A stretch of DNA of 64,000 nucleotides. Source: Hypericum androsaemum (Eukaryota > Streptophyta > Magnoliopsida > Malpighiales > Hypericaceae). The position numbers and the translations under genes are program-made. Shown here in pieces: positions 10,993-23,097 of this stretch; position 1 is the first letter of the stretch, and every line of letters starts with the position of its first letter. The stretch spans positions 10,157,827 to 10,221,826 of the forward strand of contig OZ023197.1 of assembly GCA_963995505.1 (NCBI GenBank), read 5' to 3'. The notes beneath the pieces are model-generated. The model ran no database searches. It worked only from the letters and a program-made list of their open reading frames with translations, and was not told the origin of the DNA.

Positions 10993-13920
10993 TGTAATAC
11001 CCGCTCATGTGAGCACTATTTAATTAGATTTAATCAAGTATGCTAAATTATTCGATAAGGTAATAATACGCTATGTTGAGCAATTATACTAAAAATTAGT
11101 GACCGAGATATTCTAGAATTATGATTAGATATGATTGGGCCGATTAATTATTTAAGTTTACCGCAAAAAAAAAAGGTGTAAACCGAATACAAAATGAGTT
11201 TGGTAACTTCAATTAGAGATTCTTATAAGTTCTAGAGATACAATTAAAAATAAATAAAAGATAACCATAAGAAAATAAAGGAAAGGAGACGTGGCAATTT
11301 ACAAAGTCTCCATAAAGGACACTCATCATTCATCATTATAAAACTAAGGTGGTGTTGATAAGTTTTGCAAAAGATAAGTTTCGTTGGGAAAAAAAAAACT
11401 AAATCTTCCTGTTAAAAGATATGGGCATCGAAGCAAAAGAAAATAAAAGCAGGGAAGAAAATAGGGGAGTAAAAACGTGGATGGTTTATAAAATTGACAC
11501 CTCACAAGCAAAAGATAAAGTAAAGCAGGAGGTGGTGAAAAATTATAACTTGGGTTGATGGCTCATAAGTTGCTCATTCTTCTAATGAACCTGTGAACAA
11601 GAATAGAAAATAAAATAAAGTTGGTCATTCTTAGCTTCAACCGAACCAAACCAATAAATAAGAAAAAGAAAAGTAAAAGCAAAGAGATGAAACGAAACTA
11701 ATGAAAGAAGAAGTTGAAGAGTAAGAGAAACAATGGTTCGATAAAAACCAAGAAGAGGTAAGCTTATTTATATTTCTATTGTGTCAAGTTTAAATCTGAG
11801 CAAGAAAATAAAGTGGGGAGATGACTAAACTCCTAGTTTAATAGCAACCATGGGCATGTGTAATCAGTTGATAAATTTGGAAATCGTAAGCGATCTTCAT
11901 GTTCTCAATTTGGACTTGGACACAAAATAGTAAAGAACGGGAAGAGAAAATAAGTGACCAAAGGAAGAACAGGAGAAAGTTAAATGAATTAAAGTTAATC
12001 TCTACTAGTTAGATGTTGGACTTCTGTTTACGGATGAGAAAATGTGAATGAGAAAGATGAAGGATTAATATAAAAATAGTTAATAACCATGATAATTAGA
12101 TAGTGGAAAATTAGAATAAAAAAAAGTAATAGCAATTATAACTGAATGATTGAGAATCTAGTGGAAAAAGGATAGAACTAAGAGTTGGTTTTAATAAGTC
12201 CGGCTCGGAAATATTTCTAAATCATGACTATAAATATTTCGTATATAAAATATTAATTGGTAAGCAGGTTATATAAGAGAGAACTGTGGTTTGAGTATTT
12301 ATATGGAATCTAATAAAGAATATATAGCAAATTCAAAGAATTATAAAATAACTATTGTTACTTGAATTATAATAAAGGTTACCAATTTGAATGTCACAGG
12401 CTTCAAAACATATTGAGGAGATCATTCGTGATTCAGATGGTTTCTAGTGCTGAATTCGGTAAACAAATAATATGTGACTCGTGCTTTGTTTGGCATACTC
12501 TATTTATTTGTTATGATTTGAATATGGTATTGTTAGTGCATATTGTGCATTTTTCATATGAGCATTATGATGTGACATTATGATTTGTAAGTGTTTGATT
12601 AATTTGGCCTCGAGTGGGTACTGGAGATGTTGGTTTGTTCATTGGGGATATTTGATTCGTTTGGAGCCTATGAATTTGTGTGATACGAATAATTATATGA
12701 TTTAGATAGCTCTGTTATATGATATGGTTGCCTACGGCGGGCAAAACTATTTGGCCGAGGAGGTTCGTCTGATATGATATGGTTGCCTACGGCGGGCAGA
12801 ACTATTTGGCCGATGAGGTTGGTCTGATATGATATGGTTGCCTACGGTGGGCAGAACTATTTGGCCGATGAGGTTGGTCTGATATGATATGGTTGCCTAC
12901 GGTGGGCAGAACTATTTGGCCGAGGAGGTTGGTCTGATATGATATGGTTGCCTACGGCGGGCAAAACTATTTGGCCGAGGAGGTTGGTCTGATATGATAT
13001 GGTTGCCTACAGGGGGTAGAACTATTTGTCCGATGAGGTTGGTCTGATATGATATGGTTGCCTACGGCGGGCAGAACTATTTGGCCGATGAGGTTGGTCT
13101 GATATGATATGGTTGCCTACGGCGGGCAGAACTATTTGGCCGATGAGGTTGGTCTGATATGATATGGTTGCCTTCCGGCGGGCAGAACTATTTGGCCGAG
13201 GAGGTTGGTTGATGATGGTGCCTTAGATATATGGTATCCTCGTGTCGGGGTTGGTGTGACACTATCTAGATCTTTCCGAATGTTCGTCAGTTCTGCTATA
13301 TCATATTGAAATTATATGTCAAATTGTGTAGTTTGCTCATGTTTCTGTGACTTTGTGATTGATTATATGCTATATTTGGTCATCTAGTAAGTATGACTTT
13401 TGAATAATGTACATCTCCGCATAATTTATTTGCCATGTTAGTTATATGCATGTTTTAGATATGTTGTGCATTGAGTAGCTAAATAAATTGCGATGCATAT
13501 CTTATTTGTTTACTGGGTGTTCCAAAACACTCACCCCCCTCTCACCAGTTTTGCAGGAACTCGTATACGAGTTGTATTAGTTTGGAGATCTACTATGATT
13601 GTACCAAGTCCACTTTGTTATCCAGGACTTGCATCAAGGTCTCCAGTTTGTATTTTGCTCTTTGATCTAGAAGCTCCGTCGTTATATAGTTTAATTTGAT
13701 CTTGAGAAAAGAACATATGAATATGTATTAAAAAGGAAAAGCTTGGCTTTTTTTTTTGGTGAAGTTGGAATATGAAACTAAAGATCATTAAGTTTTAAAT
13801 TTTATATTTAAAGGCCTATTATTACAAATTCTGAATACATTTGAGGCCTGCTAGATTTCTTTATGATTAAAGGAGTTGAAGTCTAGCGCCAATCACCTAC
13901 CACCGATTTGGGTCGTGACA
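10993..13920 (+). repeat. 3' LTR of element B
   Basis: A 2928-bp LTR nearly identical to 4405-7329, ending GGGTCGTGACA, then the CTTTG target copy at 13921-13925. Small differences from the 5' LTR include A/G and T/C changes, a poly-A length change near 11390 and a degenerate sixth unit of the 55-bp array. Confidence 0.92.
12717..13209 (+). repeat. 55-bp tandem array in 3' LTR of B (9 units)
   Basis: Same array and same unit number as at 6129-6621, shifted by exactly 6588. The sixth unit (near 13000-13050) has several private changes (ACAGGGGGTAGA, TGTCCGATG), so it has drifted since insertion. Confidence 0.95.
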
Positions 13921-13925
13921 CTTTG

Positions 13926-15061
13926 ATGGCTTTGAGCCATTTCAGACATTGATTCTCGTTTGTGCCATAGTTGGTTATTTTCAATAGTTGGAAGTAATTG
14001 CTTGGAGAAGTGAGGAAATGACTTCATTTTGTATATTAGGATTTCTACCTCAAGGTTCTTTATGAAGGAAAAAATTATGGAAAGACAGTTAAACAAAGGT
14101 CCAAAGTAAAAGTAGGATTGCATGGAGGAGTAAGCAATCGTCGAATGGTCATCATTAAGGTAAGCATATAGATCATGACAAATTTAGTTTATTTAGTGCA
14201 TGTGCATGTTTCAGACCTTGATTATGTGCATCTTATGCATATGAGTTGTCTTTGAAGTGGTTATATGATTGATTTTTGTCTATACAAAATTTGATGATGT
14301 TTGTAGTTTGTTGGTCTATTTGGGATGTTTTACCCAATTTGTGATATGAGGATATTTTGGTATGAATTTGGTTATGTGGCCAATATATTTCGGTCAATGT
14401 ATATTATGTGTATTTGGAATATTTGGTATGTCATTTGTGAGATGGCCGATGATGAGGTCTACCCGTGACCAACCGGGAATGTTGGCATATGTGTACATAT
14501 ACTAAGGATACAAGGATTCTGATATGATATGTTTGGCAGCCGGGTTGGTTTCTGATTGCTCCTTTATGATATGGTATCCTCGTGTAGGTGTGAGAATGAC
14601 ACTATCTAGACCTATCTGAAGTTCATCCTATTTGTGTTATATGTTTGTGAAGGTCTATCTTAAATTCTGGTTATGTTTGATATGTGCTTACTTTGATGAC
14701 CTTATTTGCGAGATGGTCTTTGTGGTCTTAGCTTTTTGTATTTGTATTAGTTGAGTTTGATGTGGGACATAATTAAGTTCTGTCTCTCCCACATGTATCT
14801 GACATAACTAATATGTTTTGTTCTATGTGCTTTTGGAGTGGTCCAAAACACCCGTCCCCTCTCTCCAGTTTTGCAGGTTCTTTGTCTAACAGTTCTATAG
14901 CCACCGTGTTCAATTTGATCCTGGGATAAATGTATAGAATAATTGTATTTGAATGAGATTTTGTAAAGTCAAAATATGTTTTGATGCTGGCTAGACTCAG
15001 TTGGTTTTGTAAATGCGTTAGGGTCTAACGCCGGTCACCGACCCCGAATTTGGGTCGTGAC
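13926..15061 (+). repeat. 3' LTR of element A, right part
   Basis: The outer LTR continues after element B and ends GGGTCGTGACA at 15061. It is alignable with the ends of the B LTRs (for example the TATGGTATCCTCGTGT stretch near 14570), but it has only one unit-like stretch near 14520 where B has nine 55-bp units. It is followed directly by a broken MEQ gene copy, so A inserted just upstream of that gene's start. Confidence 0.8.
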
Positions 15062-15300
15062 AGTTCCTCTCCTAATTAAACCTAAATGCCCAAGTCAATG
15101 GAACAACTCCCAACTCCACCGTCCAAATCCAACCCCACTGGGCCCTCAACCCCACAGGTCCTCGTGGGCCACTACCTGGTTCAAGGCATGGACCCATAGG
15201 AGGCATCCTTCAAGGTCTTCGACGACCTCCAGAAGGCCCTCTTCTGTATCATCGTCGCAGGAGCATAAGATCGTCGACGAACATCAGCTGGGATAGAGGG
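15062..15300 (+). pseudogene. MEQ-a: 5' fragment of small unknown gene
   Basis: This is a copy of the unknown gene found intact at 45873-46307. The start codon at 15098 is followed by MEQLPTPPSKSNPTG, clearly like the intact copy. A TAG replaces CAG of the DPQE motif at 15197, and the match ends near 15290. The short upstream leader (CCTCTCC, CCTAAAT) is also shared, and it is cut by the end of LTR A. This is a pseudogene; the function of the parent is unknown. Confidence 0.75.
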
Positions 15301-15351
15301 GGCACATCGAGTCAGTCTGATTGGTTGACTCACCCCTAACTGTCGCTGAAT

Positions 15352-16343
15352 GAGTTTTTCCTTCACAGACAGAATGATTATAGTTTTTTTTAGAGGAATA
15401 GAATGATTATAGTTGACTACCAAATGCGTGCATTTTAATAATAGATTCACTTAATTTAAAAAATGCACATAAATTAAGTAGAATATTACCTATTAGTAGT
15501 CAAATGAACCCATTGGCACCAAATCTACACGCAAAAGCTTTTATCAAGCACGCCTCAAAAGTATAGTGGACGACTTATTTGTTTTTCTTTCCAATTATGG
15601 AGTTCGTCGTGGTGGTGGTGCAGATAGTGGAAGGGTTCCATTATAGGATTAAGCCACACATCGTGGACTGAAAGGCATTGGTACGGCAGAACTTGGGGCA
15701 CTCGTTATAGGGTTTGAGTTAGTATGGGAGCGTTCAACTTGGCCGACTCTTCTCATGCTATATTATGTGTTGGTTGGGATGTCGCATGCGGCCACCCACT
15801 TCGAACCTCATTCGCCGAGCATGGGAGCTCCTTGGACGCGACTAGTAGATATAGATCTAGCATAATTTAAGAGAGGAAAATTGTGTTGTTAATATCTTAT
15901 CAAAGCATGGACTTGCGCTGTCTTTTTTATTTTGTTTTGTTGGATGTCATGTCTTGTCTAGATATATACTTGGATGACTTGAAGGGGTGAGTTCCACCCG
16001 TTGTCTTTTAGAAGTTAATGAATAAAAGTTAGTGTCCTTTACCTTTCGTTTCCTACACAAAGTATTAAAATCCGAATCCAAATTGTAACTTAAATACTAA
16101 TAATTAATTAATTTTACTCTTTTGGTAAGAAAGTTACAATCGATAGAAGTAGGAGTTTTTCACAAGTTCAATCCATTTTGGATATTTAACATACATCTTA
16201 ATCAAACGGAAATCGGTGTCGAGGACTTTTATCAATGATTTCAAAACAGAGACGATCCGAAAATTTTTGATTTTCTGGTTCGCCTGGTCTATTCGGTCGG
16301 ACTGAATTTTTTAATACTAATAATTATTACTAAATAAGGTGAA
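15352..16343 (+). repeat. Duplicated block, copy 1 (with LINE RNase H scrap)
   Basis: About 1 kb that matches 51148-52152 over its whole length. It contains a member of the ~130-bp dispersed repeat (about 15562-15690). Next comes a fragment of a LINE RNase H domain (about 15690-15850), whose counterpart in the second copy reads GELGAIILGFELVWER. The block ends where the copia LTR begins. No functional gene is seen. Confidence 0.7.
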
Positions 16344-17216
16344 ATCTAATTAAATACACACCAATTGGATTTGGGTGTTTGTGAGATCAATATGAAGCTC
16401 GTTGATAAAGCTTCGTAACGATATATAACACTTGCAGAAATCTAATTTTTTGGGGTGAATGAGAAATTGGCTTAAAGGTGGTCTAGCTGCAGGTTACATG
16501 ATTGTGGGTTTGTGAGAATTATTCCAGGTTCTAAAGCCTTATCTTTTTAGAGCTGGGCCGGACTTGTTGAAGCGATTCTCGGGCCAAAATCTGATTGGGC
16601 TTCCTATTGGACAAACCCACACTCTAGAACCTTCTTCCCCTTCCATGCCATTTGAATTTAAACTTAGATTTAAATTCATGAGTGTAACAACCCATTTAAT
16701 TTGAGGTTTTATGGGTCTTGTAACATCTCATTCAATGGGTGGGTTAATGGCCTTTTTAAATTTGGTTTTGAATGTTGGAGGTCCTAGGCCCCTATAAAAG
16801 GAGGCCTCCTCCTTCATTCCAAATCATCCCAAGCTCACACTCTTCCATGAGCTCTCTACCTCTCCCTCCTTAGCATAGCATTTCACTCATTCATAAGAGT
16901 CGGAGTCCTACACCACCAAAGGTTTGAAAGGTGTACGAAAGTGCTTCTTTTCGTACACGTGATTGGGCATTGTACCTTGGGAACTCTCTTACCCACGGAG
17001 GCCTGAAGCATATAGGCAGGTAATAAGAGTTTAAGGGCACACAGTTAAACTGTGGCCTCGTCCAGGATTCAATCCGAATGTCGCTACCTTGAAGACGACG
17101 TATTGCACACTTAGCCTAAAGTGTGATCGTGAGCATACTCTCACCATTCTCTTTTATATTGCTTATGCTTTATATACTCGTGTTAAAATCATAGTTTACT
17201 AATATTTGTTCCAACA
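16344..17216 (+). repeat. 5' LTR of copia element C1, truncated
   Basis: Matches 3' LTR positions of about 22150-23026 and ends TTGTTCCAACA. The first ~92 bp of the LTR, including the expected TGTTGG start, are missing; at 16343 the sequence passes directly into the duplicated block. Sequence after 17216 shows no recognisable primer binding site, so a deletion on that side is also likely. Confidence 0.8.
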
Positions 17217-18389
17217 ATCTTAAACTCTTATTATGTTTTAAAATATTAGTAAATTTGGGTCTGCTTGTCGTATATATTATCACTATTGTCAAGAAGTGCT
17301 TTTTACTGTAATCGGCTATTAACGTTTCACTGCTAATTGACTTTCCACGTTCACATGCTTTTACATAATGGGAAGTTAAATTGTTAGAGTTTAATCGTTT
17401 TACAGTGTTATATCTAATGAACAACTCAAACGTTATTTTTTTTCCCTGTACTGCTATGGTTGAAAAAAGAAGAAGAAGATAATAGCCTTTGTTTTGTTCA
17501 CTGTTTCAAGTTACAGTAAGAGGAAACGATTAGAATAATAATTTTTCCAATTAATTGACCGTCTCATTATTTGATTACCGTTCGGGAATTGAGTATTATT
17601 AACGGTTTTATTACTACTGTACGACAATTAAAATTTTTGATGGCATGATGAATAGTCATTATTAAAAGAGAATCTGTGCAAGTTATTGTTGCTCGCATCC
17701 TTTGTTAATTTTTCGTTACAATCTCTTTCATGTGGCAATTTAGGTGATGCATATGTTTAGTTCTCCGTGGGGGAAAATATTTAATTTATTTGATGTGGAA
17801 AGAGGATAGTTGAGAGGACTACAAGTGTGTTAGGCTATTCTTCACAGATTGACAAAGCATAAAATCAACATAATCTGGAAGTGAAATTAATTCACCTACT
17901 CGACTTGGTTTATAAATCATGAATTGCTGGTGTTCAATATTATTGTTGTCGCTATAACGTGTGGTTCCATTGTTGAGGGACATAACGTGTGGTTCCGTTG
18001 AAGTTTACAGTTTTGTTTGCTTCTGTGAACAAACTTGGTTGGAAAATAATTTAAAATACCAAGTAAATACTAATTAACGAGTTCACGTTATAACGACCAA
18101 GTAAATATTGTTTTATTGCTCCTGCAATGAAGTTATAGAACGGTTTTTGAAGTTTTAGTTGCTGTTACGAGCGTTACAGCTTCAAGCACCTTCGTTGATA
18201 TTTATAAGGTGTACTATTGCTGGGCCGAAGTCACTAATTGATAAATTGTTTAATTGCAATTAATTCGTGATATATTTAAATGGTTGAAATGAATACCATC
18301 AATAAAGTGAACGCTGAGGTTCTGATGTGAGGGCTAGCGGCGCTGAGGCCGTGATGCCGGGTATGAGAAACCCATTATTGTGTTTTCAA

Positions 18390-19170
18390 TTTGGAAAGTC
18401 GAAGAAATTCAAGGATAGTAAAATCAAGAGATGAGAATGAGTGATAATGTCATTCTTGACTACCTTGAACTTGACCTCATATCTCAAAGAGAGCAAACCC
18501 GATGTGGTTGTTAGAGATCTTCATAAGATTCTTATCTATGATGTCTTTCAAATGGCGATGATATTTGGAAATATTGTCACCAAGTTGAACCTCAAATACA
18601 AAAGGGAGATGATGAGTCTCGAGGATCTTTTGAGAAGGTTCCATATCGAGTAAGATAACCGAAAGGTTAAATAGAAACCAAATGGCATAGTTGCTAAGGG
18701 TTGCTAAGGGTTGCTACAAATGTCATAACGCTGAGGGCAAGAACAAGAAGCATGCTCATATTAATGAGACAAGCTTGAGCTTCAACCTTGATGACATGAA
18801 CCTCATGGTCTTGTGTCGAGGTGAATTTTGTTGGTGGGTGGACACTAGGGCCTAACGCAATATTTGTGCGAATAAATAGATGTTCAAGACCTATCAACTA
18901 GTGGATGATGAGAATTGCTACACGCAAAACTCGAAAGTATCCAAGGTTGAAGGCAAGAGATGGTTGTGCTCAAGGTAACCTCGGGTAAGAGCTGACCGAT
19001 GTGTTGCATGTACCTAAGATTTGGAAGAATCCTATCTACGAAATCATGCCCAACAAGAAAGACTTTTGACTCGTATTTGAGTTCGGAAAAGTCATTCTGT
19101 TGAACGGAAAAATATCTATTGGCAAGGGTTTTTTGACCAATATCTTCAAAATGAGTATAATGACTTTAGT
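18390..19170 (+). pseudogene. C1 gag and protease remnant
   Basis: A gag segment reads MSLEDLLRRFHIE near 18610, typical of copia gag, and several frameshifts follow. Protease remnant: WWVDT at 18832-18846 precedes what should be the active-site triad; the text reads D-T-R-A with a stop two codons later, so the catalytic DTG is lost. Downstream residues (CANK, MFKTYQLVDDEN) fit the retropepsin-like domain. Confidence 0.65.
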
Positions 19171-19264
19171 CTCCAAGGCAAAGTCTAATACTTAGATTGA
19201 TGAACGTGCGACCTGTGAGGTTAGCACTAGTACAGTTGTAATAAATGCTGAGGAGAATGCAAAT

Positions 19265-19980
19265 TTTGCATATTCTTGGGAGTCATTACAATTGTGGGTG
19301 GTGGATTAGGTCATGTGAATTATAAATCTTTACAAAGGCTTATGTCACTAAACCTATTACCCAAGTCAACATCGATCTTAAATACAAGTGTGAGACTTGG
19401 TCGATGATTGTACAAGATATTGCTATGTCTACTTGATGAGAAGTAAAGACGAAGTAATATATTTGTTCATTCACTACAAGAATGAAGTCGAGAAGCAACT
19501 TGAGAAGAAGATCAAGAATCTTTAAAGTTGTGAGGGAAAGCTCTGCTTTCGGCCAACTATGTGCCATGTAGAATACCGCACAAAAAGTTGGATAAAACAC
19601 CTTACGAATTATGGAAAAGTCATGCGACTAGCTATAAATATGTAAGGATTTGGGAATGTCTTGCTAAGGTTCCAATCCCACTTCCTAAAAGGACAAGGAT
19701 AGGACCCAAGACGGTGGATTGTGTGTTCATCGGTTATGCACAAGATAGTGCTGCATACCGATTGCTAGTACACAAGTCAGTTAACTCTGATGTCCACGTA
19801 AATACTATTATTGAAGCTAGGGATGCTTCATTCTTCGAGAAAATATTTCCTCACAAAGCTCGAACTGAAGTTGACAGTCAATTGACCAAAGTGGGAGCAA
19901 TGTGGGGGGAGAGGAACCTCAAGATGAAGTTGAAGAACCTAGACGTGGGAAAAAGAGTTAGGAAAGAAAAGTCTTTCGGA
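19265..19980 (+). pseudogene. C1 integrase remnant
   Basis: The best frame (19561-19983) begins inside the integrase C-terminal part with KTPYELW and FIGYAQDSAAYRL, hallmarks of copia integrase. Upstream, zinc-finger-like and catalytic-core pieces are visible in scattered frames (LGHVNYKSL near 19310, DEVIDMFIHYKNEVE near 19455). The protein cannot be made in one frame. Confidence 0.75.
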
Positions 19981-20760
19981 TAAGATTTCCTAACATATCT
20001 GTTAGAAAAGGATCTAGTAACCTACAAAGAAGCAATGTCCTCTACGGACACTGCTCTTTGGAAGGAAGTGGCGAATAGTGAGATAGAATCTATCTGACAT
20101 AATCACACTTGGGAACTAGTGGATCTACCTCTGGGTAGTAAATCACTAGGCCACAAGTGGATCTTCAAAAAGAAGATGAAGCCTTATGGTACTGTGGATA
20201 AGTATAAGGCAAGATTTGTAGTTAAAGGGTACAAGTAAACTGAAGGTGTTGATTATTTTGACATGTATGTTCCACCTTCCTTAATGGATATTTGGAAGAA
20301 GAGATTTATATGGAACAACCTGAAGGGTTTGTGGTTTTGGGTATAGAGCATAAGGTGTGTATACTTGAAAAATCTTTGTATGGATTAAAACAAGCACCTA
20401 AATAGTGGAACGAAAAGTTTGATAGTGTAATGCTATCAAACAAATTTTGGATAAACTAATGTGATAAATGTGTCTACGTGAAAGGAGATAATAAAGACTA
20501 TGTGATAGTATATCTCTACGTAGATAACATGTTAATTGTTGGTAATAATGATAATATCAATATTACAAAGAGAATGTTATCGCAAAATTTTGACATGAAA
20601 GACTTGGGACAAGCTGATGTAATACTTGGGATGAAAATCACCAAGACTTCAGAAAGTTACGCGCTTTTCCAAGGGCACTATGTCGAAAAGATACTTGACA
20701 AATTCGATAAGGATAGCAATGTGATTGCGAGAACCTTATGAAAGTTGTGTCAATTCTTTG
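19981..20760 (+). pseudogene. C1 reverse transcriptase remnant
   Basis: The N-terminal RT part (WELVDLP, KWIFKKKMKP, YKARFVVKGYK) runs to about 20270. It then jumps to a sequence matching the FLNG...EEIYMEQPEGF region, so a central segment is deleted. The catalytic YVDD box reads Y-V-D-N (20516-20527), with the second aspartate changed to asparagine. Several stops are present. Confidence 0.8.
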
Positions 20761-20819
20761 CAAGAATCGCAAAGGAAAAAGCGTGACAACTAGATTATTC
20801 TAGAGTTATAGGCAGTCTA

Positions 20820-21455
20820 ATGTACCTCATTGAGTGTACTAGACCAGAAATTGCAAACTCGGTAAATAGATTATCGAGATATATGAGTAATCCCAATAAT
20901 GAACATTGGAAAGTGATAGTTAGAGTCCTTATATACCTAAGGTACACTGCTAACTATGGATTATACTATACGAGACATCCCGCCGTTCTGGAAGGATATT
21001 CAGACGCGAACTGGATCTCGAACTCCAAGAATATAAAATTCATGAGCAGATACATATTTACAATTGGAGGAGCAGCGGTCTCGTGGAGATCATGCAAACA
21101 AACTTACATTAATAGATCAACTATGGAATCAGAGTTCATAGCATTGGATCTAGCAGCTGAAGAGACGGATTAGCTCTGAAGTTTCTTGGAGGATATCCCG
21201 ATGTGGTCAAAATCAGTGCCTCCCATTAGCGTGCACTGTGATAGTCAGTCAGCTATTGGAAGAGCACAAAATAATGTGTATAATAGACATATACGTCGTA
21301 GACATAAATCCGTGAGAACGTTGTTGAGAACGGGTGTAATATCTTTAGACTATGTAAAGTCAAAAGAGAACATCACAGATCCATTAACTAAGGGTCTAAC
21401 GAGAGACCTAGTTGAGGTATCATCGACGAGAATGGGATTAAAGCCCATGAAATGA
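20820..21455 (+). pseudogene. C1 RNase H remnant
   Basis: Two frames cover the copia RNase H region: [20 protein letters not shown] and YSDANW in 20820-21173, then CDSQSAIG and NITDPLTKGL in 21186-21455. The two frames are separated by a stop near 21171. YSDADW is the usual motif; here the second Asp position reads N. Confidence 0.8.
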
Positions 21456-22057
21456 CCTAAACCCATGATGGCAACCCAACCTGGATCGTAAATCCCGATC
21501 TGCAGGTTCAAAGGGACAACCGAATTGTGAGGCTAGAGTCGAACAAAGCACTCAGGAAAATTGAGTTCCTTGCCTATTCCTATGATGAAAGAGTGATAGA
21601 CATGTCCATCGGAAGGTTAAGCTATACGCTTTTAATGATCCTTATACTTTGAGTATATATATAAGTGGGGTATAGCAGGATACTCTTTATAAGAGATCAC
21701 CTATATCGAATGTGAAGGGGTCACTTCTATGAGATGAGTTAAGGGCTAAATCTCTAGAGCATTCGATAAAGTTTCCAAGGCAGTCCAGGGCCAAAATGGA
21801 CAACAACGAAAGAACCGAGTAGTGGTTTGAGAAGGAGTTGTGTGAGTACCTTTGTCTTGGTATACATAAAATGCTGAATAATTCAAGGCGCGAATCGCGT
21901 CCACTGGTTGGCAAGTATATCCGAAGGTATTTTGCTAAGGAAGGTTCAAGGCTTTCAGCCACCTTTCCTGATGCAACAAATTCTCGCAGAACTCCATGTT
22001 GCATGTAGCATTGGTAGGCTCATGTCATATAAGCCATTTTGCATTCATGTGGGGGAT

Positions 22058-23026
22058 TGTTGGAGAATTGGGTTTAATACCCTAGGAAGAGATGGCCTAA
22101 TACAAGTGAGTGTATTGGGCATGGGGCCTAAATATTTAATTAGAGGGAGAATCCTAATTAAATACACACCAATTGGATTTGGATGTTTGTGAGATCAACA
22201 TGAAGCTCGTTGATAAAGCTTCGTAACGATATATAACACTTGCAGAAATCTAATTTTTTGGGGTGAATGAGAAATTGGCTTAAAAGTGGTCTAGCTGCAG
22301 GTTACAGGATTGTGGGTTTGTGAGAATTGTTCCAGGTTCTAAGGCCTTATCTTTTTAGAGCTGGGCCGGACTTGTTGAAGCGATTCTCGGGCCAAAATCT
22401 GATTGGGCTTCCTATTGGACAAACCCACACTCTAGAACCTTCTTCCCCTTCCATGCCATTTGAATTTAAATTTAGATTTAAATATTCATGAGTGTAACAA
22501 CCCATTTAATTTGAGGTTTTATGGGTCTTGTAATATCTCATTCAATGGGTGGGTTAATAGCCCTTTTAAATTTGGTTTTGAATGTTGGAGGTCCTAGGCC
22601 CCTATAAAAGGAGGCCTCCTCCTTCATTCCAAATCATCCCAAGCTCACACTCTTTCATGAGCTCTCTACCTCTCCCTCCTTAGCATAGCATTTCACTCAT
22701 TCATAAAAGTCAGAGTTCTACACCACCAAAGGTTCGAAAGGTGTACGAAAGTGCTTCCTTTCGTACACGTGATTGGGCATTGTACCTTGGGAACTCTCTT
22801 ACCCACGGAGGCCTGAAGCATATAGGCGGGTAATAAGAGTTTAAGGGCACACGGTTAAACTGTGGCCTCATCCAGGATTCAATCCGAAGGTCGCTACTTT
22901 GAAGACGATGTATTGCACACTTAGCCCAAAGTGTGATCGTGAGCATACTCTCACCATTCTCTTTTATATTGCTTATGCTTTATATACTCGTGTTAAAATC
23001 ATAGTTTACTAATATTTGTTCCAACA
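22058..23026 (+). repeat. 3' LTR of copia element C1
   Basis: A 969-bp LTR starting TGTTGGAGAATTGGG and ending TTCCAACA, with matching inverted ends TGTTGG/CCAACA. It contains a TATA-like CCCCTATAAAAGG at about 22600, a likely LTR promoter (also in the 5' LTR near 16790). Right of the LTR, sequence from 23027 matches the paralogous block at 52806. Confidence 0.88.
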
Positions 23027-23097
23027 TCCTTTGGTTAAGTTTTCCACCATTTTTGGTGGTCAAAGTCCTAGTGCTTTTTATAAGTAAAATTATGTTA

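Larger units (their letters stand above)
4405..13920 (+). mobile_element. Complete non-coding LTR retrotransposon B
   Basis: The element has two LTRs (4405-7329 and 10993-13920), both starting TG and ending CA. It has a tRNA-Met type primer binding site, a 3.66-kb internal region without coding ORFs, and a polypurine tract. CTTTG flanks both sides (4400-4404 and 13921-13925), a clean 5-bp target duplication. The two LTRs differ at roughly one base per hundred in the parts I compared, so the insertion is fairly young. Size and lack of genes fit a large retrotransposon derivative mobilised in trans by a Gypsy element. The LTR start TGTAATACCC and the PPT resemble Del/Tekay elements; that assignment is inference. 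Confidence 0.9.
17217..22057 (+). mobile_element. Internal region of degraded Ty1/copia element C1
   Basis: Gag, protease, integrase, RT and RNase H remnants occur on the plus strand in the copia order, all broken by stops and frameshifts. The leader 17217-18390 has no recognisable coding content. The 3' untranslated part (21456-22057) ends in GTGGGGGAT before the LTR. Detailed entries follow for the domains. The element is dead. Confidence 0.85.
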
